Below are positions 37,605 to 47,196 of a stretch of DNA of 64,000 nt, in pieces. Position 1 is the first letter of the stretch, and every line of letters starts with the position of its first letter. The DNA lies in contig NZ_CP055153.1 of the NCBI RefSeq assembly GCF_014075995.1, positions 2,294,001 through 2,358,000 of the forward strand. Reading direction: 5' to 3'. Under the pieces are notes generated by a model. It did not search any database. It was not told where the DNA came from and saw only the letters and a list, made by a program, of their open reading frames with translations. Source of the stretch: Adhaeribacter radiodurans. GTDB taxonomy: Bacteria; Bacteroidota; Bacteroidia; Cytophagales; Hymenobacteraceae. The translations under genes and the position numbers were made by a program.

Positions 37605-38702
37605 TTAACTATAACTGACAGGATTGGTATTTACTTTTGATAACAAGACTGCAAAATTAGTAAAACTTTTTTTAATAATATCATAAAATAATTCCTTTGT
37701 GAAAACTTCGCTTTCATAATGGCCAATATCGGCCAAAATTATTTTATTTTCGGCGTCAAAATACTCGTGGTATTTTAAATCGGCCGTTATAAATACGTCG
37801 GCTTGTTGCCGGATAGCATCTTTAATCAGGAAACTGCCGGTTCCGCCACATACCGCCACTCTTTTAATATTCTGCTGCCGGAAACGGGTGTGTTTTACTA
37901 AATTTAAATTCATGCTTTGTTTTAAGTGCTCTATAAAAGCTTTTTCGGGTAAAGATTCCGGTAGTTCACCTATCATACCTGCTCCTACTTCCTGGTTAAG
38001 GTTGGTAAGCGGAATTATATCATAGGCTACTTCTTCGTACGGATGAGATTCGCGCAAGGCATTTAATAAAGTACTTTCTATGGGAGTGGGAAAAATAACT
38101 TCTATCCGGTCTTCGTTAACGTATTCCTGTTTATTTATTTCTCCGATGGCCGGGTTAGCATTACCGGTTGGTTGGAAGGAACCCGTTCCGGTTACCTGGA
38201 AAGAACAACTTTTGTAATCGCCAATATTGCCGGCACCTGCCATGTGAAGCGCTTGCAATACAGTTTCAGTATTTTCGACGGGTACAAAAGTGATAAGTTT
38301 GCGGAGCAATCCGGATTTAGGAGCTAAAATTTTCCGGTTTTGTAAACCTAGCTTTTCGCAGATTTTATCATTTACCCCGGTTAAAATACTATCCAGGTTG
38401 GTATGGCAGGCGTAAATAGCCAGATTATTTTGCAAAGCTTTTATAATTACTCTTTCAACTGAATTCTGGCCGGTTAATTTTTTTAGAGGTTTAAAAATAA
38501 CCGGATGATGAGCAACTATCAGATTACAGTTATTTGCCAAAGCTTCTTCTATTACCTCTTCGGTACAATCCAAGGTTAATAAAACTCCGGTAACGGTATC
38601 CGCGGGGTTTCCGGTTTGCAAACCCGCATTATCATAACTTTCCTGGTAGGAGAGAGGCGCTGATTTTTCGAGTAGGTTGGTTATTTCTCTTATTTTAGTC
38701 AT
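37605..38702 (-). CDS. Nif3-like dinuclear metal-centre protein
   Basis: A 365-residue member of the Nif3/YqfO (GTP cyclohydrolase I type 2-like) family, which forms hexameric rings with a two-metal site. Metal ligands are visible in IVAHHPVIFKPLKKL (H65, H66) and in the C-terminal part (ADIGHYESE). The length includes the extra PII-like insertion domain (about 125-230) seen in the YqfO type. The biological role of the family is uncertain. The frame begins MTKIREITNLLEKSAP. It is directly followed by the zinc-ribbon gene. Confidence 0.92.
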   Translation of the reverse strand: MTKIREITNLLEKSAPLSYQESYDNAGLQTGNPADTVTGVLLTLDCTEEVIEEALANNCNLIVAHHPVIFKPLKKLTGQNSVERVIIKALQNNLAIYACHTNLDSILTGVNDKICEKLGLQNRKILAPKSGLLRKLITFVPVENTETVLQALHMAGAGNIGDYKSCSFQVTGTGSFQPTGNANPAIGEINKQEYVNEDRIEVIFPTPIESTLLNALRESHPYEEVAYDIIPLTNLNQEVGAGMIGELPESLPEKAFIEHLKQSMNLNLVKHTRFRQQNIKRVAVCGGTGSFLIKDAIRQQADVFITADLKYHEYFDAENKIILADIGHYESEVFTKELFYDIIKKSFTNFAVLLSKVNTNPVSYS

Positions 38703-38753
38703 GGTAGCAATTGATAATTTTAGATTCGGACTGTTTTAAGCCTAAAAATATTT

Positions 38754-38761
38754 TAATTTTG
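38754..38761 (+). promoter_or_regulatory. Bacteroidota-type -7 box upstream of lpxK
   Basis: TAATTTTG fits the TAnnTTTG -7 consensus and lies 19 bp before the lpxK start; the -33 region has CTG rather than TTG. Tentative. Confidence 0.35.
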
Positions 38762-38780
38762 CCGTCAAATTACGAGCGGC

Positions 38781-39827
38781 ATGAACGTAAGCCAATTTTT
38801 ATTGTATCCTTTTTCGCTGCTCTACGGTGCCGTAATGGCGGTGCGTAATCAGTTATACGATCAGCAATATTTTTCTGCAACTAAATTTCCGATGCCGGTT
38901 ATAAGTGTCGGTAACTTAACGGTAGGCGGCACGGGCAAAACCCCGCACGTAGAATATTTACTGCGGTTACTCTCCAATAAAAAAGTTGCGACTCTTAGCC
39001 GAGGCTATAAACGCCAAACTAAAGGTTACTTACTGGCAGATACCTCTGCCTCGGCGGCTACCTTGGGCGACGAACCTTTTCAATATTTCCTCGATTTTCC
39101 GGCAACTACCGTAGCGGTTGCGGAAAATCGGGTAATTGGAATAAAACACTTGCTTCAGCAGCAACCAGATTTAGAAGTAATTATTCTGGACGATGCTTTT
39201 CAACACCGCCCGGTGCAGCCTTCCCTAAATATTTTATTAACTGATTACTCGCGTTTATTTTACAAAGATTCAGTTTTACCGGCGGGTCGTCTGCGCGAAT
39301 TTCCGAAGGGAGCAAACCGGGCTGATGCTGTAGTAGTAACTAAATGCCAAACTGCTTTGCCGCAGGAGAAAATGAAAATTATCCGGCAAGCTATTATTCA
39401 AACCGCCGGTAAAACTGTGCCGGTATTTTTTACCCGCTACGAATATGGTACGCCAGTAGCTTGCAGTGCAAATGTAAAATTTACTCCAGCTGTACTATTA
39501 ATAACGGCCATTGCTCAACCGCAGCCTTTAGAAGAATATTTGCAGCAGCAAGGCTATCAGATCTTGCACCATTATCGTTTTCCTGACCATCACGCGTACA
39601 CAGAAAAAGATATACAGAAAATTTTATCAGACTGGCAACGTTATGCTCTGGATAAACCGGTAAGTGTCCTTACTACCCGAAAAGATGCAGTTAAACTGGT
39701 TGAACCTAAATTAGCTGCTATCTGGCAAACAATGCCTTTATTTTATATTCCGGTAAAAGTAAATTTTTTAATAGATCAAATTAATTTTGATAACCTTATT
39801 TTAAATCATGTGGCAGGTAAGAGGTAA
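38781..39827 (+). CDS. lpxK: Tetraacyldisaccharide 4'-kinase
   Basis: LpxK phosphorylates the 4' position of the lipid A precursor at the inner membrane. The 348-residue protein has a hydrophobic N-terminal segment (VSQFLLYPFSLLYGAVMAVR), then ISVGNLTVGGTGKTP (Walker-A-like P-loop, about 41-55), ATLSRGYKR, LGDEPFQYF, VIILDDAFQHRPV and a DHHAYTEKDI segment. These are the standard LpxK landmarks. It lies 24 bp before the putative porin gene on the same strand. With lptE in the window it shows a normal lipid A/LPS outer membrane. Confidence 0.97.
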   Translation: MNVSQFLLYPFSLLYGAVMAVRNQLYDQQYFSATKFPMPVISVGNLTVGGTGKTPHVEYLLRLLSNKKVATLSRGYKRQTKGYLLADTSASAATLGDEPFQYFLDFPATTVAVAENRVIGIKHLLQQQPDLEVIILDDAFQHRPVQPSLNILLTDYSRLFYKDSVLPAGRLREFPKGANRADAVVVTKCQTALPQEKMKIIRQAIIQTAGKTVPVFFTRYEYGTPVACSANVKFTPAVLLITAIAQPQPLEEYLQQQGYQILHHYRFPDHHAYTEKDIQKILSDWQRYALDKPVSVLTTRKDAVKLVEPKLAAIWQTMPLFYIPVKVNFLIDQINFDNLILNHVAGKR

Positions 39828-39851
39828 AGAAGAACTGGAAATTAATTAATT

Positions 39852-41776
39852 TTGAACGTGAAGTATATTCAAACCGTCTTAGCCTCGTTTTTATTTTGCC
39901 TTCTGGTATTTTCTACTGCCCAGGCGCAAATCTTAAATGATTCTACCGTTAACCTTTACAGTCCTAAAACCACCAAGGTAATACGGGAAGATTTAATTTT
40001 CCGGGGTAATTATAATTTACCCACCGTAGATACTGCCCTTACAAACTTACAGCAACTGCGAAACTGGTACCACGATACTACCTTTTACCAGGATTTAGGC
40101 AATTTAGCTACTCCGGCTAAGCGCTTGCTCTTTACCTTGCCCGAACAAATTGGAGCCCGTTTTGGTCGTACTATTTTTGACCGTTATAACCTGAACCCCG
40201 CCAATCAAACGTATTATGATACTAAGTCACCTTTCTCGCGCTTAAATTATGTTCAGGGGGCAATGGGCAGCAGATTTTTGATGGTACTTTTAGCCGCAAT
40301 GTTAATGAGAACGCTAATGTAGGCTTCACGTACGAGCGTATCGCCAGTGAAAAATTTTATGGAAGCAGTAATGTCCGTGGATCGAGGCAAGTAGAAAGAA
40401 CAGGAATTACTTTTTTTACTCACCTGCAAACCAAAGAAAACCGGTATCATTTATTTGCCAACGTGCGGTATACTGAGCAAGCCATGCTCGAATCCGGCGG
40501 TATCCGTCCCGATCCACTGGATGAAGGCAGTTTAGATAGTTTATATGAAACCGACGAAGTACAGGTATATCTATCTTCAGCATCGAACCGTGAGTACCGT
40601 AAAAATGTACATTTGAGTCAGGTGTTCCGTATAGCAAATGAACACCTGAAAGTTTATCATACTTTTGATTACTATTCGCAGTTTAATCGATTTAAAGACA
40701 ATGCTTTAACTTATAATAACGACAGTACAGGCAGGAAAACGAGTTCTTATTTTTATCCGGCGACTTATTATGATTCGGCACGCACCAACGAAGCAGCTGA
40801 CTTTCGGTTTCTGGAAAACTCCATTGGCATTATGAGCGACAGTAAACTGCATTTTTTTAAAGGGTATTTTAAACAACGCAATACGAGTTACCTAAATAGT
40901 TTAATAAATGTAGAAAAAGAGGTAACTCCACCAACTGATACCATAAATCTAAGTTTTAAAAGCAAAGAAAGACAATACTTTTTAGGTGGACAGGCCGAGT
41001 TTAAGTTTAGAGATATATTTGATATTACCGCTAATGGCGAGTATCAGTTATTTAAAGATTATAGGTTAGAAGCAGCCCTTCGCCTAAAATTCTTAACGGT
41101 AGCGCAAACCCGCATGTCGTATTCACCTACTTACACCCAACAACGATTACTGTCGAATCACTTTGATTGGGAAAATAATAATTTCCAGAATACCGTTGCC
41201 GATCGAACGTCTATTCGGGTTAACGGCAAGTTGTTTCATAATACTTTAGATGTAGAATTTGCCCGTACGAACCTGCAGAATTACATTTATTTTGACACTG
41301 ATGCAGTTCCAAGGCAAACTAGCCAACAGTTGCAACTATATACTTTAAGCTTGCACCATCATTTGGGGCTAGGCTCCTTTCATTTCGATAATACTTTTAA
41401 TTACACCGACAATACAAAAGCTGAAGTTATCCGGGTACCGAAATGGATGGTAAATTCTAAAGTTTATTTTGAAGGCCATTTATTTAAAAAGGTGTTGTAT
41501 GGCCAGGTGGGTGCCGAAATGTTTTTGCAAGATCAATTTTACGCCGATGCCTACATGCCGGCTAACCAGCATTTTTATTTGCAGAATACTTTCCTGTTGC
41601 CTTCTTACCCGGTTATAGATGCCTTTATTACGGCTGATATAAAGTCGTTAAATATTTTTATTAAAATGGCCCACGTAAATCAAGGGTTTCCGCGAGACGG
41701 ATATTTTACTACACCCATTTATCTGGGACAGCCCCGCAATTTAACTTTTGGTATTCGGTGGATGTTTTTTGATTAA
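39852..41776 (+). pseudogene. Putative porin, interrupted by a one-base frameshift
   Basis: Two consecutive frames form one outer-membrane protein of about 640 residues. Frame 1 (39852-40322) has a signal peptide (ending AQAQ) and NLNPANQTYYDTKSPFSRL-type sequence; it runs to YVQG and then fails at a run of five G (40256-40260). With one extra G the frame continues GNGQQIFDGTFSRN, ANVGFTYERIASEKFYGSS and joins the long second frame, which ends GIRWMFFD, a barrel-type aromatic C-terminus. Pattern and length fit the Bacteroidota 'putative porin' family. The start is a TTG at 39852 or GTG at 39858. Loss of one base in a G-run may be a sequencing error, a true null mutation or phase variation; the sequence alone cannot decide. 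Confidence 0.8.
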
Positions 41777-41786
41777 ATGGTTAAAA

Positions 41787-41946
41787 GGTTACAAGTTGCA
41801 AGTTGCAAGTTGTGTTTAAAAGAAAGATTTTATTAATCGTATAACTAGTATCAATCCCAGTTTCAACAAACTCCTGCTTACTTGTAATAGAATAACTTAA
41901 AACTTTAAACCTATAATCTGTAACTTACAACCTGCAACTTGTAACC
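41787..41946. repeat. Complementary arms bracketing the porin-miaE gap
   Basis: GGTTACAAGTTGCA (41787-41800) is exactly complementary to TGCAACTTGTAACC (41933-41946). The left arm starts 10 bp after the porin stop, the right arm ends 2 bp before the miaE start codon. Both are within GTTGCAA-type repeats. Confidence 0.7.
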
Positions 41947-41948
41947 TA

Positions 41949-42560
41949 ATGGAAGAAGCAACTAATCCGGGTAAAACTATATTGAAATTAAAATTACCTA
42001 CCGATCCGCGTTGGGTAAATATAGCAGAAAAAAATATCCAGGAAATTTTGATTGATCATGCATACTGCGAGCAGAAGGCGGCTACATCGGCTATTTCTTT
42101 AATTGTTAAATACCCTGATAAAAGTAAATTGGTTGACGAGATGACGGCCTTAGTTGCCGAAGAATGGGGCCATTTTGAACGGGTTTTAGAAGAATTAAAA
42201 AAACGTGGTTATGAACTGGGGCGCAACCGTCCGGATGAATACGTTGTAGAATTAAGCAAACACATAAGAAAAGGTGATAAGCGCGAACGCCAGTTAATGG
42301 ACCATTTGCTGGTAAATGCATTAATTGAAGCCCGGAGTTGCGAACGCTTTAAACTGCTCTGGAAAAATATTCCCGACGAAGGATTGCAAAAATTCTATTA
42401 CGAGTTAATGGCTTCAGAAGCAGGGCACTACGTTAGCTTTGTAAAACTAGCCAAAGAATACATGCCCGCCGAAGTAGTAGACGCCCGTTTGCAGGAACTT
42501 CTAAAAATTGAAGCCGAAATCATCCAAAACCTGGAACACCGCCCGGATAGAATGCATTGA
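41949..42560 (+). CDS. miaE: tRNA-(ms2io6A37)-hydroxylase MiaE
   Basis: A di-iron monooxygenase that hydroxylates the isopentenyl side chain of ms2i6A37 in tRNA. The 203-residue helical-bundle protein has ligands in DHAYCEQKAATSA (E41), EEWGHFERVLEEL (E72, H75), EARSCERFKLL and SEAGHYVSFVKLA, the paired ExxH pattern of the ferritin-like family. Its substrate is made by the MiaB encoded at 33.6-35.0 kb. It has its own short leader, which contains the right arm of an inverted-repeat pair right before the ATG. Confidence 0.95.
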   Translation: MEEATNPGKTILKLKLPTDPRWVNIAEKNIQEILIDHAYCEQKAATSAISLIVKYPDKSKLVDEMTALVAEEWGHFERVLEELKKRGYELGRNRPDEYVVELSKHIRKGDKRERQLMDHLLVNALIEARSCERFKLLWKNIPDEGLQKFYYELMASEAGHYVSFVKLAKEYMPAEVVDARLQELLKIEAEIIQNLEHRPDRMH

Positions 42561-42662
42561 TTTAGTTACTGGTTGATTGTTGTTGGCTTTTGAAATAAAA
42601 GGAAAATTACTAATGCTCACGAATAACGAACTACCAACTACTAAAATTAGATACCAGGATTT

Positions 42663-43480
42663 TTACCTAAAAGTGTATTTTATTCCGAGTTGAAAAAGTA
42701 TACTGGCATTGGAAAAGCTTGTTCCGCTTGAAGAATTTAAAGCCTTGGTGAGTGGGATAGCTATCCCAATTTGGGAAGTAGCTTTTAAACGTTTTCCGTA
42801 ACTTACTACTAGTACAGGTTCAGTTAACAGTGCACTCACATTTTTATAACTGGCAGTATCGGCATAAGCAGTATAGTTTAACTCACCAAATCTTACAACG
42901 GAAAAACGGTTTGCAAGGCCCACTTCTAAATTGTCAGCCGCTGATTTCCTTACTGAAATTTGTAAAAATGGCTTTTTATAACTACTTCTCCATTCCTGAT
43001 AACTCGAGAAATCCCGGTCCGATCTGTTTTTTTATTCATTATACCAGAGCTTAATCCAGCAAATATTTCTACTTGCGTAAAGGGTTTTCCTGGCAGTAGA
43101 AAATAATAACCTAATGCACCTTCCGCATAATGGCTTTTCATTTTAAAATAAACCGAGTTAAATATGCCAATCGTAGAAATAGTTTGATGATTGTAAACAC
43201 CTCCTGCCATTACGGTAAATCGGTTAGAAAACGAATAAGAAGCATTAGCCTGAATACCTAATACCCGGCCATAACCAGCACTAGCTTTTATTTCGCCGGA
43301 TTTCTCGTGAAAAGGCGTAAATACCGGATTAGCATCGTAACCTGAATTGTGGCTCACAATAGAACAAGAAGAATTAAAACATAGTAAAATTAATAGTAAA
43401 AGGAAAGATAAATTATTCAGGTGCACAGTAAATCTGGTTTTAATAATTCCTAAAGATAATTGTACTTCTGCAGAACCCAT
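42663..43480 (-). pseudogene. Outer-membrane lipoprotein, interrupted by a frameshift
   Basis: Two frames on the minus strand are parts of one protein. Upstream part (42950-43480): hydrophobic signal with lipobox FNSSC, then beta-rich sequence (GEIKASAGYGRVLGIQANAS, YAEGALGYYF). It ends VVIKSHFYKFQ. Shifting by one base near 42969-42970 gives LQISVRKSAADNLEVGLANR and continues into the downstream part ending LGIKYTFR, a barrel-like terminus. One missing C (AGCC for AGCCC) would explain it. The start could also be a GTG at 43426. No named family is recognised; it resembles small beta-barrel lipoproteins of Bacteroidota. It is the second frameshift within 3 kb. Confidence 0.7.
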
Positions 43481-43582
43481 ACTTGAATTACCGAGTCCTA
43501 GACATCTATTTCAATATATTTTTACTTGCAACGGGTTGGTATTGAACATAGTAACATATATTCATTATTACTTTTGGGGTTA

Positions 43583-43614
43583 AACAAAAAGCCGGTTTAA
43601 CCGGCTTTTTTGCA
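43583..43614. terminator. Terminator after the 43686-44951 gene
   Basis: GCCGGTT and AACCGGC flank a single central T, bounded by AACAAAAA and TTTTTT. It can serve transcripts from either side; the nearer stop is that of the minus-strand gene at 43686. Confidence 0.75.
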
Positions 43615-43633
43615 AATGAATGTAAAACTTAAA

Positions 43634-43680
43634 TTGCTGGTTGTTAGTGGTTAATTTTTGTCTTGTCTAACAACCAGCAA
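43634..43680. repeat. 14-bp inverted repeat next to a stop codon
   Basis: TTGCTGGTTGTTAG (43634-43647) pairs exactly with CTAACAACCAGCAA (43667-43680), with a 19-nt spacer. It lies 5 bp from the stop of the minus-strand gene and belongs to the same low-complexity class as the longer-range arms. Confidence 0.65.
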
Positions 43681-43685
43681 CTAAA

Positions 43686-44951
43686 CTAGGTTTTAAGTTT
43701 TTTCTTTTTGGCGGCAGGGAAAAGTATATTGTTCAGAATTAAACGATAGCCCGGTGAGTTAGGATGGAGTGCTAAATCAGTGGGTTCTTCGCCTACGTGG
43801 TGCTGATAATCTTCGGGGTCGTGGCCCCCGTAAAAGGTCCAGGTACCTTTGCCCAAGGTGCCGTGCATGTAGCGAACTTCGTTAGCAGCTTTGGTTTCCC
43901 CCATAATAACTACTTCTGATTTTATGAGTTGTTTTTTGAAAGCAGTAGTTTGCCCCATAAACCCTTTAATGGTTTTCTCGTGGTTTTGCGTGAGCATAGT
44001 AGGAATGGGGTCCCATTTAGCCGAAAAAGTAAATAACTGGAAAAAATCGTTGCTTTCCATTAAACCCCGCTCGTGTTGCTGGTTATCAATATTCGAAAAC
44101 TCCGGATCATAAGGGTTACGGCTAATTATAAAGTCTTTAAAGGCAAAGGTTTTACTAAAATCAAGCTTCTTTTGAGCGCCCGGATCCGCCGCATCACCAT
44201 CAAACATTTCGGCTACAATGTCTACTCCATCCGCAGCCAGCGCAATATCATAAGTGTCGGTAGCTGAACACATGGCAAACATGAAACCACCCCCTACGCA
44301 GAATTCTTTAATTTTATTTACAACAGCCAGCTTTAATTGGGTTACTTTATTAAAACCATACTTTTTAGCAGTAGCTTCCGATTCTTGTTGCTGCGCAATG
44401 TACCAAGGATAATTGCGGTACGACATGTAAAACTTACCGTATTGGCCGGTAAAATCTTCGTGGTGCAAATGGAGCCAGTCGTATTTGGGTAGTACACCTT
44501 GCATTACTTCTTCGTCATAAATTACATCGTACGGAATTTCGGCGTAGGTGAGAACCAAAGTAACGGCATCATCCCAGGGTTGTTTGGTTTTAGGAGAGTA
44601 AACGGCAATTTTCGGCACTTTTTCCAGCTTCATCACATCCATGTTCGATTCCGGTGAAGCAATCTTAGACAGAACCTGGTTATACTGAGCATCCGAAATT
44701 ACCTGATAGGTAATACCGCGCACTACCATTTCGTTCTCTAATTTAGGATTATGTGCAAAGGCAAAAGAACCGCCCTTATAATTTAAAAGCCAATCTACTT
44801 CAACCTGATTTTGTAAAACCCAATAGGCTAATCCATACGATTTTAAATGATCTTTTTGGGATTCGTCCATCGGAATAAGTACCTGCGATGCCAACCCGCG
44901 CAACGAAATAAAAATAAGAAGCACCAAGGTGCTAAATAACTTATGTACCAT
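43686..44951 (-). CDS. Exported protein of unknown function (database name 'asparagine synthetase B')
   Basis: A 421-residue protein with a signal peptide (ends GLASQ, about residue 22). Visible segments: VLIPMDESQKDHLKSYGLAY, NQVEVDWLLNYKGGSF, IAVYSPKTKQPWDDAVTLVL, YDVIYDEEVMQGVLPKYDWLHLHHEDFTGQYGKF, FCVGGGFMFAMCSATDTYDIAL, KGTWTFYGGHDPEDYQHHVGE. Similar Bacteroidota proteins carry the name 'asparagine synthetase B' in databases as I recall, but I see no N-terminal nucleophile Cys or ATP pyrophosphatase motif. GGFMFAMCSATD could be a glutamine-amidotransferase-like elbow, and the GHDPE ending recalls gasdermin- or ThuA-like folds; that is inference. It is exported, so a periplasmic role is likely. 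Confidence 0.8.
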   Translation of the reverse strand: MVHKLFSTLVLLIFISLRGLASQVLIPMDESQKDHLKSYGLAYWVLQNQVEVDWLLNYKGGSFAFAHNPKLENEMVVRGITYQVISDAQYNQVLSKIASPESNMDVMKLEKVPKIAVYSPKTKQPWDDAVTLVLTYAEIPYDVIYDEEVMQGVLPKYDWLHLHHEDFTGQYGKFYMSYRNYPWYIAQQQESEATAKKYGFNKVTQLKLAVVNKIKEFCVGGGFMFAMCSATDTYDIALAADGVDIVAEMFDGDAADPGAQKKLDFSKTFAFKDFIISRNPYDPEFSNIDNQQHERGLMESNDFFQLFTFSAKWDPIPTMLTQNHEKTIKGFMGQTTAFKKQLIKSEVVIMGETKAANEVRYMHGTLGKGTWTFYGGHDPEDYQHHVGEEPTDLALHPNSPGYRLILNNILFPAAKKKKLKT

Positions 44952-45105
44952 TTAATTATTACTTAAGTAAACTATTGTAACTTACACAAATTAAACTTTA
45001 TAAACGAGGGGTTTTCCCGAAATTACGCTTAAATTTAAACCTTCTAACCCGAAGTAGTTCTAACGGTTAACCTCCGGCATCGGGTTGCGAAAAACTAAGT
45101 ATACC

Positions 45106-46344
45106 ATGAATTTAATCGAAAATATTAAAGAAGGTTTACGTTCTATTCAAAGCAATCTACTCCGGACTGTTCTCACAGCTCTTATAGTATCCATTGGTAT
45201 TATGTCGTTGGTAGGTATATTAACTGCCGTTGACTCCATTAAGTATTCAATTGATCAAACTTTTTCTTCGTTAGGCGCCAATTCTTTTGACATTGTGGCG
45301 AAAGGGTATACTAATCGATACCAGGAAAATGGCCGCCAAGGAAAAATTTACCCACCTATTACTTATTTGCAGGCGCGACGGTACAAAGAAATATCCGGCG
45401 AAGAGGCCCGGGTAAGTTTAGCAGCTTTTATTTCGGGCGCTACTATTGTTAAAAACGGAAATGTTAAAACTAATCCTAACATTAACGTTACGGCTGGCGA
45501 CGAAAATTATTTGCTGAACGAAAATTATAACGTACAAATTGGGCGGCCATTCTCAGCAAGCGAACTGGAAACCGGTGCCAACGTGGCAATTGTAGGAAAT
45601 GAAATCAGCGATAAATTATTTAAAAGCAAAAGCCCGGTAGGTAAGTCTATTTTTATGTTAGGCCGACGATTTAAAGTGGTGGGCCAATTAGAGAAAAGCG
45701 GCAATAACATGGGTGGTGGCGGAGCCGATCGCCTGGTAATTATTCCATTAGTAACAGGCAACCAAATGCCCCGGCAAAAAGCGCTTACGTACGATATTAA
45801 AACGGCTATCCTTAAAAAAGAAAACTTATTTTTCGCCATGAACCAGGCGACCGGCATTATGCGCAAAGTTCGGCGCGACGCTTTAGGGCAGGAAGATTCT
45901 TTTGAAATTAACCGTAGCGATTCCATGTTAAAATCTATGAACGAGATTACCGGTTATTTAAAAGTAGGCGGCTTTTTAGTGGGTTTTATTACTTTGTTGG
46001 GTGCCTCTATTGGGTTAATGAATATTATGATGGTTTCCGTTACCGAACGCACCCGCGAAATTGGCGTTCGGAAAGCATTGGGTGCTACTGCCCGGCAAAT
46101 CAGGCAACAATTTTTGATAGAAGCCATTGTAATTTGCTTTTTAGGTGGTGTTGCCGGTGTTTTATTTGGCGTACTGATGGGCAACGGGGTAGCTTCCCTG
46201 GTGGGCAATGGTACTTTTATTGTGCCTTGGCTTTGGGTTATAGTTGGGTTATTGGTTTGTGTAATGGTAGGTTTATTTTCGGGTTATTATCCGGCATTTA
46301 AAGCTTCTAAGCTCGATCCTATTGAATCTTTACGGTACGAGTAG
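45106..46344 (+). CDS. MacB-type ABC transporter permease (FtsX superfamily)
   Basis: A 412-residue permease with the MacB/FtsX topology. I choose the ATG at 45106 (MNLIENIKEGLRSI) rather than the TTG at 45085. One N-terminal helix (VLTALIVSIGIMSLVGILTAV) is followed by a periplasmic domain of about 240 residues and three C-terminal helices (VGGFLVGFITLLGASIGLMNIMMVSV, then two more). TERTREIGVRKALGA is the family signature in the cytoplasmic loop, and SGYYPAFKASKLDPIESLRYE closes the protein. No ATPase gene is adjacent. Such permeases move lipids, peptides or act in stress signalling; the substrate is unknown. Confidence 0.93.
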   Translation: MNLIENIKEGLRSIQSNLLRTVLTALIVSIGIMSLVGILTAVDSIKYSIDQTFSSLGANSFDIVAKGYTNRYQENGRQGKIYPPITYLQARRYKEISGEEARVSLAAFISGATIVKNGNVKTNPNINVTAGDENYLLNENYNVQIGRPFSASELETGANVAIVGNEISDKLFKSKSPVGKSIFMLGRRFKVVGQLEKSGNNMGGGGADRLVIIPLVTGNQMPRQKALTYDIKTAILKKENLFFAMNQATGIMRKVRRDALGQEDSFEINRSDSMLKSMNEITGYLKVGGFLVGFITLLGASIGLMNIMMVSVTERTREIGVRKALGATARQIRQQFLIEAIVICFLGGVAGVLFGVLMGNGVASLVGNGTFIVPWLWVIVGLLVCVMVGLFSGYYPAFKASKLDPIESLRYE

Positions 46345-46350
46345 TAAAAT

Positions 46351-46908
46351 TTAATTTTTTTCGGAATATTTTTCTTCGTTTTCCTCAATAGAATCTAATA
46401 CTTTTTCCGGGTGAACATCCTGGGCTAATTCCGAGATTTCCGGATCGTGTGATTCTTTAATATCCATTTTGCGGGCTATTTGTGTTACTAAGGTAATTAG
46501 CCGGGTAATTTCGTGTTCAGATAGTAAACTTACCTGCAAATCCAAATCGGCGCGTTTATCGGCCAGGGCGGCCATTCGGTTTTGACTAATAAGCACAAAG
46601 GTGGATAGGAATATGGCTTCTACGGATGCAAACATAGCTAACACCACAAACGAAGGGTCAAACGGTTTAACGGGGAAAATTTTAGCGTTCCAGAGAATCC
46701 AGCTACCGAATAAAAGCAAGTGAATAATCACAAACTTCATACTTCCCGTAAACTTAGTTACTGTATCAGCAATTTTATCTTGCCACGATTTGTTTTGGGC
46801 ATCTTCGCGACGGCGTTGTAGTAAGGCTTTTATATTCCGTTCCACAATCTGGGCCATGCCAGGCGCCGATTCTCTTAATTTATTTTTTGTATTTTTATTT
46901 GAAGTCAT
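46351..46908 (-). CDS. DUF1003-domain membrane protein
   Basis: A 185-residue protein with two membrane helices (about 57-77 and 88-110: FVIIHLLLFGSWILWNA and PSFVVLAMFASVEAIFLSTFVLISQ), followed by the conserved DUF1003 ending NRMAALADKRADLDLQVSLLSEHEITRLI and a charged tail. The family has no agreed function. The gene is convergent with the MacB-type permease (6 bp apart). Confidence 0.9.
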   Translation of the reverse strand: MTSNKNTKNKLRESAPGMAQIVERNIKALLQRRREDAQNKSWQDKIADTVTKFTGSMKFVIIHLLLFGSWILWNAKIFPVKPFDPSFVVLAMFASVEAIFLSTFVLISQNRMAALADKRADLDLQVSLLSEHEITRLITLVTQIARKMDIKESHDPEISELAQDVHPEKVLDSIEENEEKYSEKN

Positions 46909-47137
46909 TAAAATCCACTTTTTACCTGTATTCAGAATCTTTTACGGAAGATGTAAACTGTTTACTTAGGTTTTTTTACCTTTTTATTCTGGGATAAATA
47001 CTGAAAAAATCTAAAATAAAGTTTGGAGCAAAAAAAGATAAGTAAAGAACTTATAGTAAAAAGTAAATTATTGCCCATAACCAGGCTTCTGATTTGAAAC
47101 TTTAACTGATTGAAGAAAAAGTAAATTTTTGTAAAAG

Positions 47138-47174
47138 CAAAAGCCGTTAGAGTTAAGTCTCTGACGGCTTTTAA
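47138..47174 (-). terminator. Terminator after the glucan phosphorylase gene
   Basis: AAAAGCCGT...AGAG pairs with CTCT...ACGGCTTTT around a 6-nt loop, 23 bp beyond the stop on the minus strand, with a U-rich tail. Confidence 0.75.
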
Positions 47175-47196
47175 ATTCCTAAATTACAAACGTTAA

